Part shown: in pieces, positions 1 through 6,615 of the stretch
Layout of the letters: each line of letters opens with the position of its first letter
Position numbering within the stretch: the first letter of the stretch is position 1
Source of the DNA: an uncultured Rubrobacteraceae bacterium
GTDB lineage: Bacteria; Actinomycetota; Rubrobacteria; Rubrobacterales; Rubrobacteraceae
Assembly: GCA_902805985.1 (NCBI GenBank)
Contig: CADCUW010000459.1
Location: 1 to 12,501, forward strand
Direction: 5' to 3'
Length of the DNA stretch: 12,501 nucleotides
The notes under the pieces: generated by a model
What the model was told of the DNA's origin: nothing
Seen by the model: the letters and a program-made list of their open reading frames with translations, nothing else
The model's database searches: none
Position numbers and translations under genes: made by a program

Positions 1-38
1 TTCTCTTCGAGCTCCCGCAAACGCTCTTCGCTCGCCAC
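1..38 (-). CDS. 5' end of a minus-strand gene leaving the left edge (product unknown)
   Basis: A GTG at 38-36 begins an open frame that runs off the window after 12 codons (V-A-S-E-E-R-L-R-E-L-E-E). It is preceded by a very strong Shine-Dalgarno sequence, AGGAGGAG at 50-43, at good spacing, which is the main evidence for a real start. The charged, Glu/Arg-rich N-terminus resembles the start of acyl-CoA carboxylase carboxyltransferase subunits, but many proteins begin this way and 12 residues cannot decide. The gene is divergent from the FGGY kinase, with about 130 bp between the starts in which I see no convincing promoter. Confidence 0.55.
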   Translation of the reverse strand, partial: MASEERLRELEE

Positions 39-169
39 TTTTCTCCTCCTCGGTGATGCTTTTCCCTTGCATCCTCTGGATACCCGCGCCTCATCCGCGA
101 CTAAACATACGGCCCCGCCTCCCCGAAGGGCTTGCTAAACTGGCATGGGGTATCCTCCTGGGGGTGGAC

Positions 170-1636
170 GTGTCGTCGATATCTCAGACCGATAGGGTCC
201 TCTCCGTGGACGTCGGCTCGTCCTCGGTGCGGGCAGCCCTGCACGACGCCTCGGGCGCCGCGGTCGGCGGCTCCGAGGTCCAATTGGAACACGAGTTCGA
301 GCAGACCGCGAACGGGGGTGCCACCACGGACGCCGACGGGCTGCTCGACCTGGTCGCCCGCGCCATCGACGGCGCCCTCTCCCGCAACGCCGGTGCGCGA
401 ATCCTGTGCGTGGCCGCCGGCACGTTCTGGCACTCGGTCCTCGGCGTGGACCACGAGGGCCGTCCGACCACCCGGATCCTCACCTGGGCAGACCGCAGGG
501 CGGCGGGGGCAGCTGGAAGGCTCCGGGAGAGCCTCGACGAGGAGGACGTCCACCGCAGGACCGGCGCCCCCCTCCACTCGAGCTACTGGCCGGCCAAGCT
601 ACTCTGGCTGAAAGATGCCGACCCGGAGGGCTTCGGCCGCGCGGAGCGTTGGCTCTCCCCCGCCGACTACTTCTACGCCCGCCTCTTCGGCGGGCCGCCC
701 ACCGTCGGCACCTCGATGGCCTCGGCCACAGGCCTCTACGACCAGAACCGCAACCGCTGGGACGCGCCGACGCTCGGAGTTCTTCCCGTGGACGAGGCGC
801 AGCTGCCCGACCTCTCCGACGAGCCGCGCACGGGGCTTCTTGACGAGTGGGCGCGGCGCTGGCCCGCGCTCAGGGAGGTGCCCTGGTTTCAGGCGGTCGG
901 GGACGGCGCGTGCTCCAACGTCGGGAGCGGCTGCACAGGGGGCGACCGGCTCGCGCTGATGGTCGGCACTAGCGGGGCGATGCGGGTGCTGTGGAAGGCC
1001 GATGCGGTCGAGGTGCCGGAAGGACCGTGGTGCTACAGGGCGGACCGGGAACGCTTCGTCATGGGTGGCGCGCTCTCGGACGGCGGCAACCTCGTCGGCT
1101 GGCTCAGAGAGACCCTGCGCCTGCCTCACCCGGAGGAGACCGAGAAGCTCCTCGCGCAGATGGAGCCCGATTCCCACGGCCTGACGTTCCTGCCCATACT
1201 AAACGGCGAGCGCGGGCCCGCGTGGGCCGACCGGGCCAACGGGACCATCTCGGGCCTCGCCATGAGCAACACGCCCGTTGAGATCCTGCGCGCCGCCATG
1301 GAGGCCGTCGCCTACCGCTTCGCCCTCATAGCCGAGATGCTGGAGAAGGCCTCCCCGGGCGAGAAGCAGGTGATCGCCACCGGAGGGGGCCTCCTAAACT
1401 CTCCGACCTGGACCCGCATCATGGCAGATGCCCTCGGTCGCCCCGTTACCCTCTCCGGCGTCGAAGAAGCCTCGGCCCGCGGCGCGACCCTCCTCGCCCT
1501 CGAAGCCCTCGGCGGACCCGCCATAGAGGAGCGCGAGGTGCCCCTCGGCGAGACCTACGAGCCCGACCCCGAACGACACGGGATCTACCGCGAAGCCCTG
1601 GCCCGCCAGCGCCGCCTCTACGACGCGGTGGTGTAG
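170..1636 (+). CDS. FGGY-family carbohydrate kinase, gluconokinase-like
   Basis: Predicted cytosolic ATP-dependent sugar or sugar-acid kinase of 488 residues, normal for the family; gluconate to 6-phosphogluconate is the likeliest reaction. Visible motifs are the N-terminal phosphate-binding DVGSSSVRA (residues 14-22), the GDGACSNVGSG segment with the probable catalytic-base Asp245, GTSGAMR (266-272), the GERGPAW segment (346-352), the adenosine-motif ATGGG (403-407) and EEASARGA (432-439). The ILTWADRR and ATGLYDQN stretches look gluconokinase-like, but xylulose, ribulose or another polyol cannot be excluded. An upstream ATG at 53 is in frame, but the 39 residues it adds look like translated leader and the family fold begins near DRVLSVDVG. 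The start is therefore GTG 170 (G-rich stretch 160-164 in front) or GTG 164. A TATCCT at 151-156 would make GTG 164 nearly leaderless. Confidence 0.85.
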   Translation: MSSISQTDRVLSVDVGSSSVRAALHDASGAAVGGSEVQLEHEFEQTANGGATTDADGLLDLVARAIDGALSRNAGARILCVAAGTFWHSVLGVDHEGRPTTRILTWADRRAAGAAGRLRESLDEEDVHRRTGAPLHSSYWPAKLLWLKDADPEGFGRAERWLSPADYFYARLFGGPPTVGTSMASATGLYDQNRNRWDAPTLGVLPVDEAQLPDLSDEPRTGLLDEWARRWPALREVPWFQAVGDGACSNVGSGCTGGDRLALMVGTSGAMRVLWKADAVEVPEGPWCYRADRERFVMGGALSDGGNLVGWLRETLRLPHPEETEKLLAQMEPDSHGLTFLPILNGERGPAWADRANGTISGLAMSNTPVEILRAAMEAVAYRFALIAEMLEKASPGEKQVIATGGGLLNSPTWTRIMADALGRPVTLSGVEEASARGATLLALEALGGPAIEEREVPLGETYEPDPERHGIYREALARQRRLYDAVV

Positions 1637-1691
1637 GTTTCAGGTTCCAGAAAGTCGACCGTGGCGGATGCGGGGTGTAGCACAGAGACGA

Positions 1692-1728
1692 AGCGGCCAG
1701 CCGCCGGGTGAGCCGACGACTGGCCGCT
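1692..1728. terminator. Stem-loop between convergent kinase and gltA stops
   Basis: A perfect 9-bp inverted repeat, AGCGGCCAG (1692-1700) and CTGGCCGCT (1720-1728), encloses a 19-nt loop. It lies in the 114-bp gap between the convergent stops at 1636 and 1751. There is no T-run on either side, so it is not a classical rho-independent terminator, but its position and GC-rich stem suit a bidirectional transcript end. Confidence 0.55.
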
Positions 1729-1750
1729 GATCGTTGAAAGCTCGAACGCG

Positions 1751-3088
1751 CTAGCGTTCGCTCATCGGCACGTAGTCCGTCTCGCGGGGGCCCGTGTAGA
1801 TCTGGCGCGGGCGGGCGATCTTGAACTCGGGGTCGTCCATGAGCTCGAGCCACTGCGCCGTCCAGCCCGGGGTCCGGCCGATGGCGAACATGACGGTGAA
1901 GGCGTCGGTCGGGATGCCCATGGCCTCGTAGATGATGCCTGACCAGTAGTCCACGTTCGGGTAGAGCTTGCGGTCGGTGAAGTACGAATCGTCCAGCGCC
2001 CGCTTCTCGAGCTCGATGGCGATGTCGAGCAGCGGGCTGCTCTTGCCGGTCGCCTCGAGCACCTCGTCCACGTGGCTGCGGATGATGCGGGCGCGCGGGT
2101 CGTAGTTCTTGTAGACCCTGTGGCCGAAGCCCATGAGCCGCTCGTTGCCGTCCTTCACACCCTGCAAGAAGTCGGGGATGTTGTCCGTGGACCCGATGCG
2201 CTGGAGCATCTTGAGGACGGCGACGTTGGCGCCGCCGTGTGAGGGCCCGTAGAGGCCGGCAACGCCGGCGGCGACGGAGGTGAACGGGTCGTTGATGGCG
2301 CTCCCGACCACCCTCACGGCCGCCGCCGAGCAGTTCTGCTCGTGGTCGGCGTGGAGGATGAAGAGCACGTCGAGGGCCTTCTCGATCCTGGGGTCCGGCT
2401 CGTAGCGCGGCTCGGCCATCTTGAAGAGCATCGAGAGGAAGTTGCCCGTGTACGTCAGGTCGTTGTCCGGGTAGACGTAGGGGAGGCCGAGGCTGTGGCG
2501 GTAGGCGAAGGCGGCGAGGGTCGGCATCTTGGCGATCAGGCGCACCGCCGAGACGTGGCGCTGGTAATCGTCCGAGGTATCCCTGGCCTCCGGGTAGAAC
2601 GTCGAGAGCGCGCCGACGCTCGCGAGCAGCATCCCCATGGGGTTGGCGTCGTGGCGGAAGCCGTCCATGAAGCGCTTGATCATCTCGTGAACGTAGGTGT
2701 GGTGGGTGACGTCGAAGACCCACTCGTCGTACTCTCTCTGGTTGGGCAGGTGCCCGTACAAGACCAGGTAAGCCACCTCCAAGAAGTTCGAGTGCTCGGT
2801 GAGCTGCTCGATGGGGATGCCCCGGTGCTCGAGTATCCCCTTCTCCCCGTCGATGTAGGTCACGGCACTGCGGGAGCTCGCCGTGTTGGTGAAGCCGGGG
2901 TCGTAGGTCATCAGGCCGAAGTCCTCGTCATCGACCTTGATCTGGCGCAGGTCCAGCGCCCTGACGGTGCCGTCCTTGATCTCGACGTCGTAGCTGCGCC
3001 CCGTCCGGTTGTCCGTGATAGACAGGCTATCCACACCCGTTTCGGTGCCCACCCGCCCGTTTCCCGTATTCTGCGACTCTTCGCTCAA
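1751..3088 (-). CDS. gltA: Citrate synthase
   Basis: Condenses oxaloacetate and acetyl-CoA to citrate, the entry step of the TCA cycle in the cytosol. The 445-residue protein is close to the usual bacterial length of about 430. Active-site features are HADHEQN (246-252), GPSHGGAN with His284, GFGHRVY with His323 and NVDYWSG with the catalytic Asp380; YDPRA and RTPGW supply expected substrate-contact arginines. The N-terminal 60 residues, with TGRSYDVEIKDGTVRALDLRQI, match the small beta domain found in the longer bacterial citrate synthases. The start is TTG at 3088-3086, preceded by AAAGGGG (3100-3094) with 5-nt spacing; no better start was seen. It is monocistronic: the kinase converges on it and the ABM gene diverges. 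A methylcitrate synthase is possible, but no prp genes are nearby. Confidence 0.95.
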   Translation of the reverse strand: MSEESQNTGNGRVGTETGVDSLSITDNRTGRSYDVEIKDGTVRALDLRQIKVDDEDFGLMTYDPGFTNTASSRSAVTYIDGEKGILEHRGIPIEQLTEHSNFLEVAYLVLYGHLPNQREYDEWVFDVTHHTYVHEMIKRFMDGFRHDANPMGMLLASVGALSTFYPEARDTSDDYQRHVSAVRLIAKMPTLAAFAYRHSLGLPYVYPDNDLTYTGNFLSMLFKMAEPRYEPDPRIEKALDVLFILHADHEQNCSAAAVRVVGSAINDPFTSVAAGVAGLYGPSHGGANVAVLKMLQRIGSTDNIPDFLQGVKDGNERLMGFGHRVYKNYDPRARIIRSHVDEVLEATGKSSPLLDIAIELEKRALDDSYFTDRKLYPNVDYWSGIIYEAMGIPTDAFTVMFAIGRTPGWTAQWLELMDDPEFKIARPRQIYTGPRETDYVPMSER

Positions 3089-3117
3089 AGGCGCCCCTTT
3101 CTAAAAATCATAGGCGG

Positions 3118-3149
3118 ATTATATATGTTTACCTCACATAGATGTATGT
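3118..3149 (-). promoter_or_regulatory. Putative gltA promoter with palindrome at the -35 position
   Basis: On the minus strand a perfect TATAAT lies at 3123-3118, about 30 nt before the gltA start and its SD. No good -35 hexamer is found 16-18 nt upstream. That spot is instead covered by an inverted repeat, ACATA-GATG-TATGT (3136-3149). A strong -10, a weak -35 and a dyad at -35 suggest an activator or repressor site, but this is inference from sequence only. Confidence 0.45.
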
Positions 3150-3165
3150 CAGGCAAAGTTCCGTC

Positions 3166-3190
3166 GTGTGGGAGTATTATCTCCCAACAC
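3166..3190. promoter_or_regulatory. Hairpin or dyad operator in the gltA-ABM divergent region
   Basis: GTGTGGGAG (3166-3174) and CTCCC plus ACAC (3181-3185, 3187-3190) can pair around a TATTAT loop with one bulged A. The central 18 bp, TGGGAG-TATTAT-CTCCCA (3169-3186), are a clean dyad. It sits about 50-80 bp upstream of the predicted gltA transcription start, in the 322-bp divergent spacer. The remainder of that spacer (3191-3410) shows no gene or clear promoter to me. Confidence 0.35.
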
Positions 3191-3410
3191 CGCGCAAACG
3201 AAAAGCTCGCGCGATGTTCCGCGCCCGGCCCGACGAAACCCGGGTGCGCAGCCGCCGCGGACATCCCCCTTCCCCGGGCAGGTTGTCGCTCTCTTCCCGG
3301 TAGTGTTGGCAGTGATGAGACCCCGTGCTCGTCCTGGGTGGCTCTTCGGGGTCTCGCGGGGTTTAATGGCTGGGGTACCACGACCCCATGGAGCGGCACG
3401 CTTGGATGAG

Positions 3411-3998
3411 ATGCACGAGTTCGTCGAGAGCTCAGAGGACCAGAGGCGGGAAGACCCGCCCGCCACCGGGGTGGCGTCGCGCCGGGTCGAGGCGGGCCGG
3501 GAGGGGGAGTTCGAGGAGTGGGTCTCGGGAATCCTGGGCGCCGTGAAGGGTTTTCCCGGCTACCTGGGCTCCGACGTTCTCCGCCCGAAAGACGCGGAGG
3601 ACGACGAGTACCGCATCATCTACCGCTTCGACCACGCCAGCAACCTGGAGCGGTGGGAGGGGTCGGACGAGCGTCGCCGGTGGCTGAACAGGGCCGAGCC
3701 CCTCGTCCGGGAGCAGACCATTCACAGGCTCACAGGGCTTGAGACCTGGTTCACCCTGCCGTCCAGGGCCGGCGAGCCGGCCCCGCCGCGCTACAAGATG
3801 GTGGTCGTCACGTGGATGGCCGTCTTCCCGCTGGCGACCGTCCTCTTCATGCTCCTACAGCCCCTGCTCGGCGGCGCCCCCACCGTGCTGCGCACCCTCG
3901 TCTTCACCCTGATCATGGTGACCACCATGACCTACCTCATCATGCCCCGCATGACCCGCCTCTTCTCGTTCTGGCTCTACCCGAAAGAGAAAAAGTAG
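3411..3998 (+). CDS. ABM-domain membrane protein (antibiotic biosynthesis monooxygenase-like)
   Basis: A 195-residue protein with two parts. Residues about 18-115 form one ferredoxin-like ABM domain, recognised by GVASRRVEAGREGEFEEW, then GFPGYLGSDVLRP and an YRFDHASNLERW strand. Two hydrophobic helices follow, about 130-150 (MVVVTWMAVFPLATVLFMLL) and 157-177, ending in a basic KEKK tail that should stay in the cytosol. The layout matches uncharacterised membrane-anchored ABM-like proteins. Such domains can be oxygenases, heme-binding proteins or just dimeric ligand folds, so no reaction is assigned. The start is uncertain: ATG 3411 gives the compact form, while in-frame ATG 3366, with GGGG (3358-3361) just in front, would add 15 residues. 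It is divergent from gltA and convergent with the catabolic operon. Confidence 0.8.
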   Translation: MHEFVESSEDQRREDPPATGVASRRVEAGREGEFEEWVSGILGAVKGFPGYLGSDVLRPKDAEDDEYRIIYRFDHASNLERWEGSDERRRWLNRAEPLVREQTIHRLTGLETWFTLPSRAGEPAPPRYKMVVVTWMAVFPLATVLFMLLQPLLGGAPTVLRTLVFTLIMVTTMTYLIMPRMTRLFSFWLYPKEKK

Positions 3999-4006
3999 GA
4001 CTTACC

Positions 4007-4044
4007 AGAGCAGTTCACTCGACGCGAGGGGTGAATACGGCTCT
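4007..4044. terminator. Nested stem-loop after the ABM gene
   Basis: AGAGC (4007-4011) pairs with GCTCT (4040-4044), and inside it TTCAC (4014-4018) pairs with GTGAA (4031-4035), with a possible TCG/CGA top. It begins 8 bp after the ABM stop, in the 96-bp gap between two convergent genes, so a transcript end is likely. There is no T-run. Confidence 0.4.
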
Positions 4045-4050
4045 CTCTAT

Positions 4051-4065
4051 TTGCGATCTTCGCAA
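4051..4065. terminator. Short 6-bp hairpin between convergent genes
   Basis: TTGCGA-TCT-TCGCAA is a 6-bp perfect stem with a 3-nt loop, 30 bp after the stop of the minus-strand amidohydrolase operon. It may help end that operon on the minus strand. It is short and could be chance. Confidence 0.3.
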
Positions 4066-4094
4066 GATGATGACCTATTCGTGTAGCAGACTTA

Positions 4095-4718
4095 CTACTC
4101 TATCGCGACACCTTTGAGATAGCCGAGCGCGTCTTCCACCCCCACGACGTCCCCGTACTTGAGGTCGATGTCGTAGAGGTTCGCCTCGTGGGCGTCGGGG
4201 TTGCGGTCTCCGACGGCCCCGCGCGGCACGATGGGCCTGAAGCCGTACTGGAGGGCATCCACGGCGGTCGCCCGCACGCATCCCGAGGTCGAGGCGCCGG
4301 TGACGATCAGGGTGTCTACGCCGGCGGCGGTGAGGAGGGCGCCCAAGGGCGTGCCGAAGAAGCCCGAGGCGAAGAGTTTGTTGAGGACGGGCTCTGTCTC
4401 GCGCGGGGCGATGCGGGGGTCTATCTCGGCCCATCGGGTCCCGGCTTCGAGCGTGAGTAGCGCCGGGACCTTCTCAATAAAGGTGGCGGCGGTGAGTCTG
4501 TCGCTCTCCTTGTAGGCGACGGTGGTGAAGACGACCGGGATGCCGGCCTCGCGGGCGGCTTCGAGGAGCCTCGCGATGTTCTCGACCGGGCCTTCGAGGT
4601 CGCAGGCCAGAGGGGATTCGGGGTCGGTGAAGCCGAGGGTCATGTCCACGACGACGAGGGCGGGACGGAGGCCGGAGCCGCCCCGTCCCCCGAAGCCCTC
4701 GATGTGGGCTTGCGTCAC
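4095..4718 (-). CDS. Isochorismatase-fold cysteine amidohydrolase (N-carbamoylsarcosine amidase-like)
   Basis: A 207-residue cysteine hydrolase with the complete family triad: Asp25 in VVVDMTLGF, Lys114 in NKLFASGFFGT and Cys147 in TGASTSGCVRAT. The Lys-to-Cys spacing of 33 and the (A)S-x-FFGT stretch are what I recall for N-carbamoylsarcosine amidase. Maleamate amidohydrolase and related amidases have the same fold, so the substrate is open. It should hydrolyse a linear amide or carbamoyl group, releasing ammonia (and CO2 if carbamoyl). The start is GTG 4718-4716, which overlaps the hyuB stop as GTGA, so translation is probably coupled; a longer in-frame start inside hyuB is less likely. As last gene of the operon it suits the step after ring opening by HyuAB, as in N-methylhydantoin degradation. 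Confidence 0.85.
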   Translation of the reverse strand: MTQAHIEGFGGRGGSGLRPALVVVDMTLGFTDPESPLACDLEGPVENIARLLEAAREAGIPVVFTTVAYKESDRLTAATFIEKVPALLTLEAGTRWAEIDPRIAPRETEPVLNKLFASGFFGTPLGALLTAAGVDTLIVTGASTSGCVRATAVDALQYGFRPIVPRGAVGDRNPDAHEANLYDIDLKYGDVVGVEDALGYLKGVAIE

Positions 4719-6610
4719 CGCTTGCCGTTCCTGGCCGCGCCGAGCTCGCCGGAGAGCCACTCGTTGAACTTGCGGCGGGTCTCGGCTATGGCGCGGCGTT
4801 GGTCCTCCAGGGGCGGCAGGTCGCCGTGGTCGAAGCCGGGCAGGTCGCCACGGGAGCCTCTGATCTCCTCCCGCTTCTTCCCGGTCGCAGCGGCGTCCAC
4901 CGCACCGCCCTCGGAGATCACGACGCCGTACTCCCCTTCGGCCGACCCGGGGCTTATGAGACGCCAGCGAACGTCCTTGGCGACGGCCTCGGGGTCGCGT
5001 TCGAGGGGATCTCCGACGCCGCCGGCGCCAGCGGTCTCGAAGACGAGGCGGTCGCCCTCGTAGACGGGCACGTCGCGCACCTTGGAGGGCATCTCGACCG
5101 TCGCGCCGTCCGCGCGGACGAGGGTCTTTTTGGAGGAAGCGCCGGGTCGGCCGCCGGCGACGCCGTAGGGGAAGGTCGCGGCGCGGTCGTCCTGGTAGGT
5201 GATCGCGCCGTCAGAGAGGAACCGGTAGACCTTCTTTATGCCACAGCCGCCGCGGAACTGTCCCGCCCCGCACGAATCGGGACGAACGGAGTACTCGTCA
5301 ACGAGCATCGGGTAGTACGTCTCCATGTACTCTGCGGGGACCGCCATGAACTCAGGCCACCACGAATGCCCGTCCAGCCCGTCCTTGCCGGGGATGGCCG
5401 GGATGCCGCCGTACAGGATCTCCATGGTCTGGAACGGCTCGCCGTCCCCCTTGACGCCCGAGTAGACGAAGTTCGGGCTCGTGCCGTAGGAGCCCGAGAC
5501 GTTGAAGCCGATGGCCTTCGCGTAGACCGCGCCGAGCACGTCGAAGAGGCGGGCCATCACTACGAGGCGGTTGGAGAGGGGCGCGGGCGCCTTCGGGCGG
5601 AGGACCGAGCCCTCCGGGATGTTCACGTGGATCACGTCGGCGTAGCCGTCGTTGAAGAGGATGGTCGGGTCGACGGCGGAGATCAGGAAGACGCCCGCGA
5701 ACATCTGGAACATCTCCTTGTTGAGGAGAAAGTTCACGGGACCTGGGACCTGGGCGTCCGTTCCCTCCCAGTCGAGGTGCAGGCCGTCGCCCTCGCGCCA
5801 CATCGCGAGCTTGAGCCTTATGGGGCCGTTGCCGAGCCCGTCATCGTCGGTAAAGTCCTCGAACTCGAAGCGCTGCCCTTCCGGGATGAGCTGCCGGATC
5901 AGGCCGATGATGCTCGTCCGCGTCCGGGCGAGCAGCGCGTCGCAGGCTTCGAGGTAGGTGTCTTTCCCGAAGCGGTCGCAGATGTCCTTGACCCGCTGGG
6001 CCCCCGTGGCTGTACCCGCGGCGATAGCCATGACGTCGGCGCGGGTCTCGCGGGGGGTGCGGGAGTTGTGGCAGAAGAAGCGGAGGACCTCTTCGTTGAG
6101 CTTTCCGCCGTCGTAGAGCTTGACGGGGGGCATCCGGACGCCCTCCTCGAAGATCGAACGCGCGTCGATCGGGATGGAGCCTGCCGTCGAGCCGCCAACG
6201 TCCATCAGGTTGCCCCACTGGAGGGCGTAGCCGATGTGCTCATCGGAGTGGAAGATCGGGCGCACCAGCAGGATGTCAGGCAGGTGCGAGGTGCTCCCCT
6301 CCATCATGTAGGGGTCGTTCAGCGCGATAACGTCGCCCTCTTTGAGGTCTTCCAATTTATACGGGGAGTTGTCCAGAACAGTATCGACGGGGCTGCCGAA
6401 CTGGCCGACGATCATGCGCCCCTTCTTGTCCGCGATCAGGGGGAACTCGTCCGCCTGCTCCCTGATGACGGGGCTGACGGCGGTTGTGACGAGGACGCGG
6501 TCCATCTCGTGGCGGATGTTCTTGAGCGCGTTCTCGATGATGTCTAGCGTGACGTGGTCTATGTCGTGCTCGCGGACGAAGTCCGGGAGCGCTCCCTCTT
6601 GCAGCACCAT
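4715..6610 (-). CDS. hyuB: Hydantoinase B / oxoprolinase family subunit
   Basis: Beta subunit of an ATP-dependent cyclic amidohydrolase of the HyuAB type (N-methylhydantoinase, 5-oxoprolinase, caprolactamase; acetophenone and acetone carboxylase subunits are related). It has 631 residues. Family features are the N-terminal DPVTLDIIENAL-like segment, an ALNDPYMMEGSTSHLPDI segment near residue 95, the central NFLLNKEM and the characteristic C-terminal block GAGGVGDPLERDPEAV followed by ISPGSAEGEYGVVI. About 65 more residues follow, ending in a charged helix (DQRRAIAETRRKFNEWL). The start is ATG 6610, 5 bp after the hyuA stop, with GAGGAGG at 6627-6621. An open frame reaches further upstream into hyuA but has no homology-like content. 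The substrate cannot be read from sequence. Confidence 0.9.
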   Translation of the reverse strand: MVLQEGALPDFVREHDIDHVTLDIIENALKNIRHEMDRVLVTTAVSPVIREQADEFPLIADKKGRMIVGQFGSPVDTVLDNSPYKLEDLKEGDVIALNDPYMMEGSTSHLPDILLVRPIFHSDEHIGYALQWGNLMDVGGSTAGSIPIDARSIFEEGVRMPPVKLYDGGKLNEEVLRFFCHNSRTPRETRADVMAIAAGTATGAQRVKDICDRFGKDTYLEACDALLARTRTSIIGLIRQLIPEGQRFEFEDFTDDDGLGNGPIRLKLAMWREGDGLHLDWEGTDAQVPGPVNFLLNKEMFQMFAGVFLISAVDPTILFNDGYADVIHVNIPEGSVLRPKAPAPLSNRLVVMARLFDVLGAVYAKAIGFNVSGSYGTSPNFVYSGVKGDGEPFQTMEILYGGIPAIPGKDGLDGHSWWPEFMAVPAEYMETYYPMLVDEYSVRPDSCGAGQFRGGCGIKKVYRFLSDGAITYQDDRAATFPYGVAGGRPGASSKKTLVRADGATVEMPSKVRDVPVYEGDRLVFETAGAGGVGDPLERDPEAVAKDVRWRLISPGSAEGEYGVVISEGGAVDAAATGKKREEIRGSRGDLPGFDHGDLPPLEDQRRAIAETRRKFNEWLSGELGAARNGKR

Positions 6611-6615
6611 CTCTC

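Noticed and set aside
53..169. N-terminal extension of the FGGY kinase from ATG 53
   Set aside because: The 39 extra residues contain no family sequence, and normal kinase length and fold begin at about GTG 164/170.
3085..3399. 104-codon minus-strand frame upstream of gltA
   Set aside because: It covers the gltA promoter and SD, overlaps the gltA start by a few bases and resembles no protein family.
2342..3409. 355-codon plus-strand frame opposite gltA
   Set aside because: Antisense to citrate synthase, His/Val/Glu-rich with no family features, and it runs across the gltA control region.
4799..6547. 582-codon open frame on the plus strand opposite hyuB
   Set aside because: Low-complexity Val/Asp/Glu/Arg-rich translation with no recognisable domain, directly antisense to a clear hyuB. 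It is a by-product of high GC and codon bias.
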